Origin: Atopobium fossor DSM 15642 | GTDB lineage: Bacteria > Actinomycetota > Coriobacteriia > Coriobacteriales > Atopobiaceae | Reading direction: 5' to 3' | Assembly (NCBI RefSeq): GCF_000483125.1 | Contig: NZ_KI519553.1 | Span: 407,124 to 471,123 of the forward strand | DNA: 64,000 nt | Shown here: positions 62,355 through 64,000 of the stretch, one piece after another | Layout: every line of letters starts with the position of its first letter | Numbering within the stretch: position 1 is the first letter of the stretch | Program-made: the position numbers and the translations under genes | The notes under the pieces: model-generated | The model's database searches: none | What the model was told of the DNA's origin: nothing | What the model saw: only the letters and a program-made list of their open reading frames with translations

Positions 62355-62786
62355 ATGTATTTGACCGACCACTACAATCGAAACCTAGACGTCAAGTCCC
62401 GTCTCACCCTTCCTGCGGACTTCCGCAAGCAGTTTGCTAATAAGGTTTGCTTGGTTCCTTTTCATGGCGCGTTGTGTGGTTTTACCCCTGAAGGACATCA
62501 GGAGTGGATGCAAAGTTTCTTTCCTGAGGGCTTTGACCCAAAGGATAAGGAGCAGGACGCCATCCGTCGTAGGCTCTCGGCGCTTACTACTACAGTTGAT
62601 ATTGATACTGCTGGTCGTATTGCCTTGAGTAAAGTCTCGGAACAAATTCGCGAGAAGTTCGAACTCGGCCGCGAACTCGAGATTGTGGGCAATGTGGATC
62701 ACTTTGAGATCTTCAGTGCCTCTAAATGGGAGCAAATGCAAGCAAGCTTCCTGGATGACGACTTTGATTCACTCCTGTTTGGCTAG
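62355..62786 (+). CDS. mraZ: Transcriptional regulator MraZ
   Basis: This 143-residue double AbrB-like protein has repeat 1 HYNRNLDVKSRLTLPADFRKQF (~6-27) and repeat 2 VDIDTAGRIALSKVSEQIREKFELGRELEIVGNVDHFEIF (~84-122). It oligomerises and binds the G-rich repeats upstream, controlling the cell-division cluster. I chose ATG 62355 (AAAGGAGGG directly upstream) over an in-frame start at 62310. It overlaps rsmH's possible GTG. Confidence 0.94.
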   Translation: MYLTDHYNRNLDVKSRLTLPADFRKQFANKVCLVPFHGALCGFTPEGHQEWMQSFFPEGFDPKDKEQDAIRRRLSALTTTVDIDTAGRIALSKVSEQIREKFELGRELEIVGNVDHFEIFSASKWEQMQASFLDDDFDSLLFG

Positions 62787-62800
62787 TGAAGGGGACCGCT

Positions 62801-63772
62801 TTGACAGAAGAATATCGGCACGTTCCCGTAATGCTTAATGAGGTCCTTCAAGCGTTGGACCCCCAAAAGGGAGACGTTGTATGCGACTGCACGCTGGGCG
62901 GTGCTGGTCACACCATACAGATGGCTAAGCTGGTAGCTCCAGAAGGCTTATCTATAGGAATTGATCAGGACGATATGGCTCTAGCAGCAGCAACACAACG
63001 TTTTGAGAAGGAAGTTCCAGGCGCACATCATACGTTTCTTAAGGGAAACTTTGGCGATTTGGATAACCTCCTCTTGCAAGCCCACGTATCTGGTGTGGAT
63101 TGTTTCCTCTTTGACCTTGGAGTTTCATCTCCACAACTCGATATTCCCATGAGGGGTTTTTCGTATCACGAGGATGCCCCACTCGACATGCGTATGGATC
63201 CGGGTAATAACACCCTAACCGCAGCAGAGGTCGTAAACACCTATAACGAAGCAGATCTCGCTCGGATTCTTCGCGTGTATGGGGATGAGAGTTACGCAAA
63301 AAGCATTGCCAAGCAGATGATTTACCACAGAGCAAAAGCGCCAATTACAACAACGCTTGAGCTGGTGGAGGTTATCAAAGCAGGTATTCCTGCAGCTGCA
63401 CGGCGTCATGGTGGACATCCTGCACGTAAGAGCTTTCAAGCGCTTCGTATTGAAGTAAACCATGAACTTGAAGTACTTGAACAGGGGCTTCGCGCGGCAG
63501 TTCGCTGGGCAAATGAAGGTGGTAGGATTTGCGTCATTAGCTATCACTCGTTAGAAGACCGCATCGTTAAGCATATTTTTTCTCAGCTTTCTCAAGGCTG
63601 TGTATGTCCTCCGGAACTTCCGGTGTGCATGTGTGGCCAGGTGCCGATACTCAACGTTATAACGCGTAAACCACTTGTTGCAACGCAGCAAGAGATCGAG
63701 AAGAACCCTCGAGCTCGCAGTGCAAAGACGCGCGTAGCAGTAAAGCTTTTTGCTCCGCGTAACAACAAGTAG
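62801..63772 (+). CDS. rsmH: 16S rRNA (cytosine(1402)-N4)-methyltransferase
   Basis: RsmH (MraW) methylates C1402 in the ribosomal P site. The protein has HVPVMLNEVLQAL at the N-terminus, SAM motif I VCDCTLGGAGHTIQM, FDLGVSSPQLD, and GGHPARKSFQALRIEVNHELE. ICVISYHSLEDRIVK near the end contains the catalytic-region signature. I favour TTG 62801 (GAAGGGG upstream; 323 residues), with GTG 62786 as the alternative. It is the second gene of the dcw cluster. Confidence 0.95.
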   Translation: MTEEYRHVPVMLNEVLQALDPQKGDVVCDCTLGGAGHTIQMAKLVAPEGLSIGIDQDDMALAAATQRFEKEVPGAHHTFLKGNFGDLDNLLLQAHVSGVDCFLFDLGVSSPQLDIPMRGFSYHEDAPLDMRMDPGNNTLTAAEVVNTYNEADLARILRVYGDESYAKSIAKQMIYHRAKAPITTTLELVEVIKAGIPAAARRHGGHPARKSFQALRIEVNHELEVLEQGLRAAVRWANEGGRICVISYHSLEDRIVKHIFSQLSQGCVCPPELPVCMCGQVPILNVITRKPLVATQQEIEKNPRARSAKTRVAVKLFAPRNNK

Positions 63773-63846
63773 CCACACACTTGCTCTAACACACTATAAA
63801 CGCAGTATCACTACATTTGATTTACACCATAAGGAGCACCAACATC

Positions 63847-64000
63847 ATGGCTTATCCACTTACACAGGCGCAAAGCCTTGAGGCTCAGGAGAGTAGGCGC
63901 GTTGCGCGTCAGACTCGTCCTGCCTTTGAGGTTGTAGAGGGCGCCGGCCTTGATGCGCGTGTACGCCAAGGTGTATCCGATGTATTTTTGTCTCGCGTTC
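63847..64000 (+). CDS. Start of the gene in the ftsL position of the dcw cluster (3' end off window)
   Basis: Only 51 codons are visible. They read a Gln/Arg/Glu-rich N-terminus beginning MAYPLTQAQSLEAQESRRVARQ and ending FLSRV at the edge. ATG 63847 follows AAGGAGCACC. Position immediately after rsmH is where FtsL or a septum-formation-initiator-like protein is normally encoded. The visible part alone does not show the membrane helix needed to confirm it. Confidence 0.55.
   Translation, partial: MAYPLTQAQSLEAQESRRVARQTRPAFEVVEGAGLDARVRQGVSDVFLSRV

Noticed and set aside
1-64000. tRNA, rRNA and insertion sequences
   Set aside because: Gaps were scanned by eye; no tRNA-like cloverleaf, rRNA segment or transposase-like ORF was recognised. 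tRNAscan-SE and Infernal would be decisive.

Overview
The window is a gene-dense bacterial chromosome segment. The likely source is a low- to mid-GC coriobacterium of the Atopobium/Lancefieldella (Atopobiaceae) type. This is inferred from the actinobacterial/Firmicute mix of gene order, LPxTG surface proteins, a SigB/F-type sigma cluster, an adhE fermentation gene and a folate/one-carbon block. No rRNA, tRNA, IS element, CRISPR array or prophage was seen.

Layout. 1-730: end of a CmpB-like membrane protein (minus). 924-10161: valS, then a one-carbon/folate cluster (5-formyl-THF cyclo-ligase, fhs, fchA-like, folD, folE, folC) and a zinc-ribbon membrane protein. 10404-16822: two paralogous LPxTG coiled-coil surface proteins. 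17044-18804: a DXS-like transketolase-family enzyme. 18917-21227 (minus): methionine ABC importer metQ-metI-metN. 21228-21843: one long non-coding interval carrying the divergent leaders of metNIQ and thrS. Each leader has a short peptide ORF enriched in the matching amino acid (Met, Thr), followed by a terminator-like hairpin. 21844-24807: thrS, a decayed PLP-fold protein and a membrane protein. 24852-29687: an AT-rich accessory patch (DUF4143 ATPase with 33-bp repeats upstream, small membrane proteins, ABC-ATPase and ogt fragments, an MFS transporter). 29871-33302: adhE and an APH-like kinase. 33457-36401: a lipoprotein, folA-thyA, a small membrane protein and a Nudix hydrolase. 36505-40303: phosphatase, deoxyinosine/uracil glycosylase-like, SGNH hydrolase, dGTPase-like. 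40311-42804 (minus): OPT transporter and a class-I glutamine amidotransferase. 42961-52926: rarA, a DUF948 protein, RsbW-like, sigma factor, AI-2E transporter, alaS, ruvX, mltG, yqeG, prepilin-peptidase-like. 53050-62052: aroK, a degenerate AroB-fold protein, an M24 peptidase, efp, Gls24, nusB, xseB, tlyA, nadK, recN, xerD. 62234-64000: start of the dcw cluster (MraZ boxes, mraZ, rsmH, start of an ftsL-position gene).

Themes. (i) Folate: folE/folC/folA/thyA handle synthesis and thymidylate. fhs + fchA + folD + the cyclo-ligase interconvert one-carbon THF forms, and FolD appears to have lost its cyclohydrolase residues, leaving that step to FchA. (ii) Several proteins look like pseudo-enzymes: an AroB fold without zinc ligands beside an intact shikimate kinase, a PLP-transferase fragment without its lysine, and an RsbW-like protein without an ATP-binding N box. 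(iii) The paired Met and Thr leader peptides suggest ribosome-mediated attenuation, with the Met peptide apparently leaderless. rarA also appears leaderless. All functional statements are by reading motifs; nothing was searched or computed.
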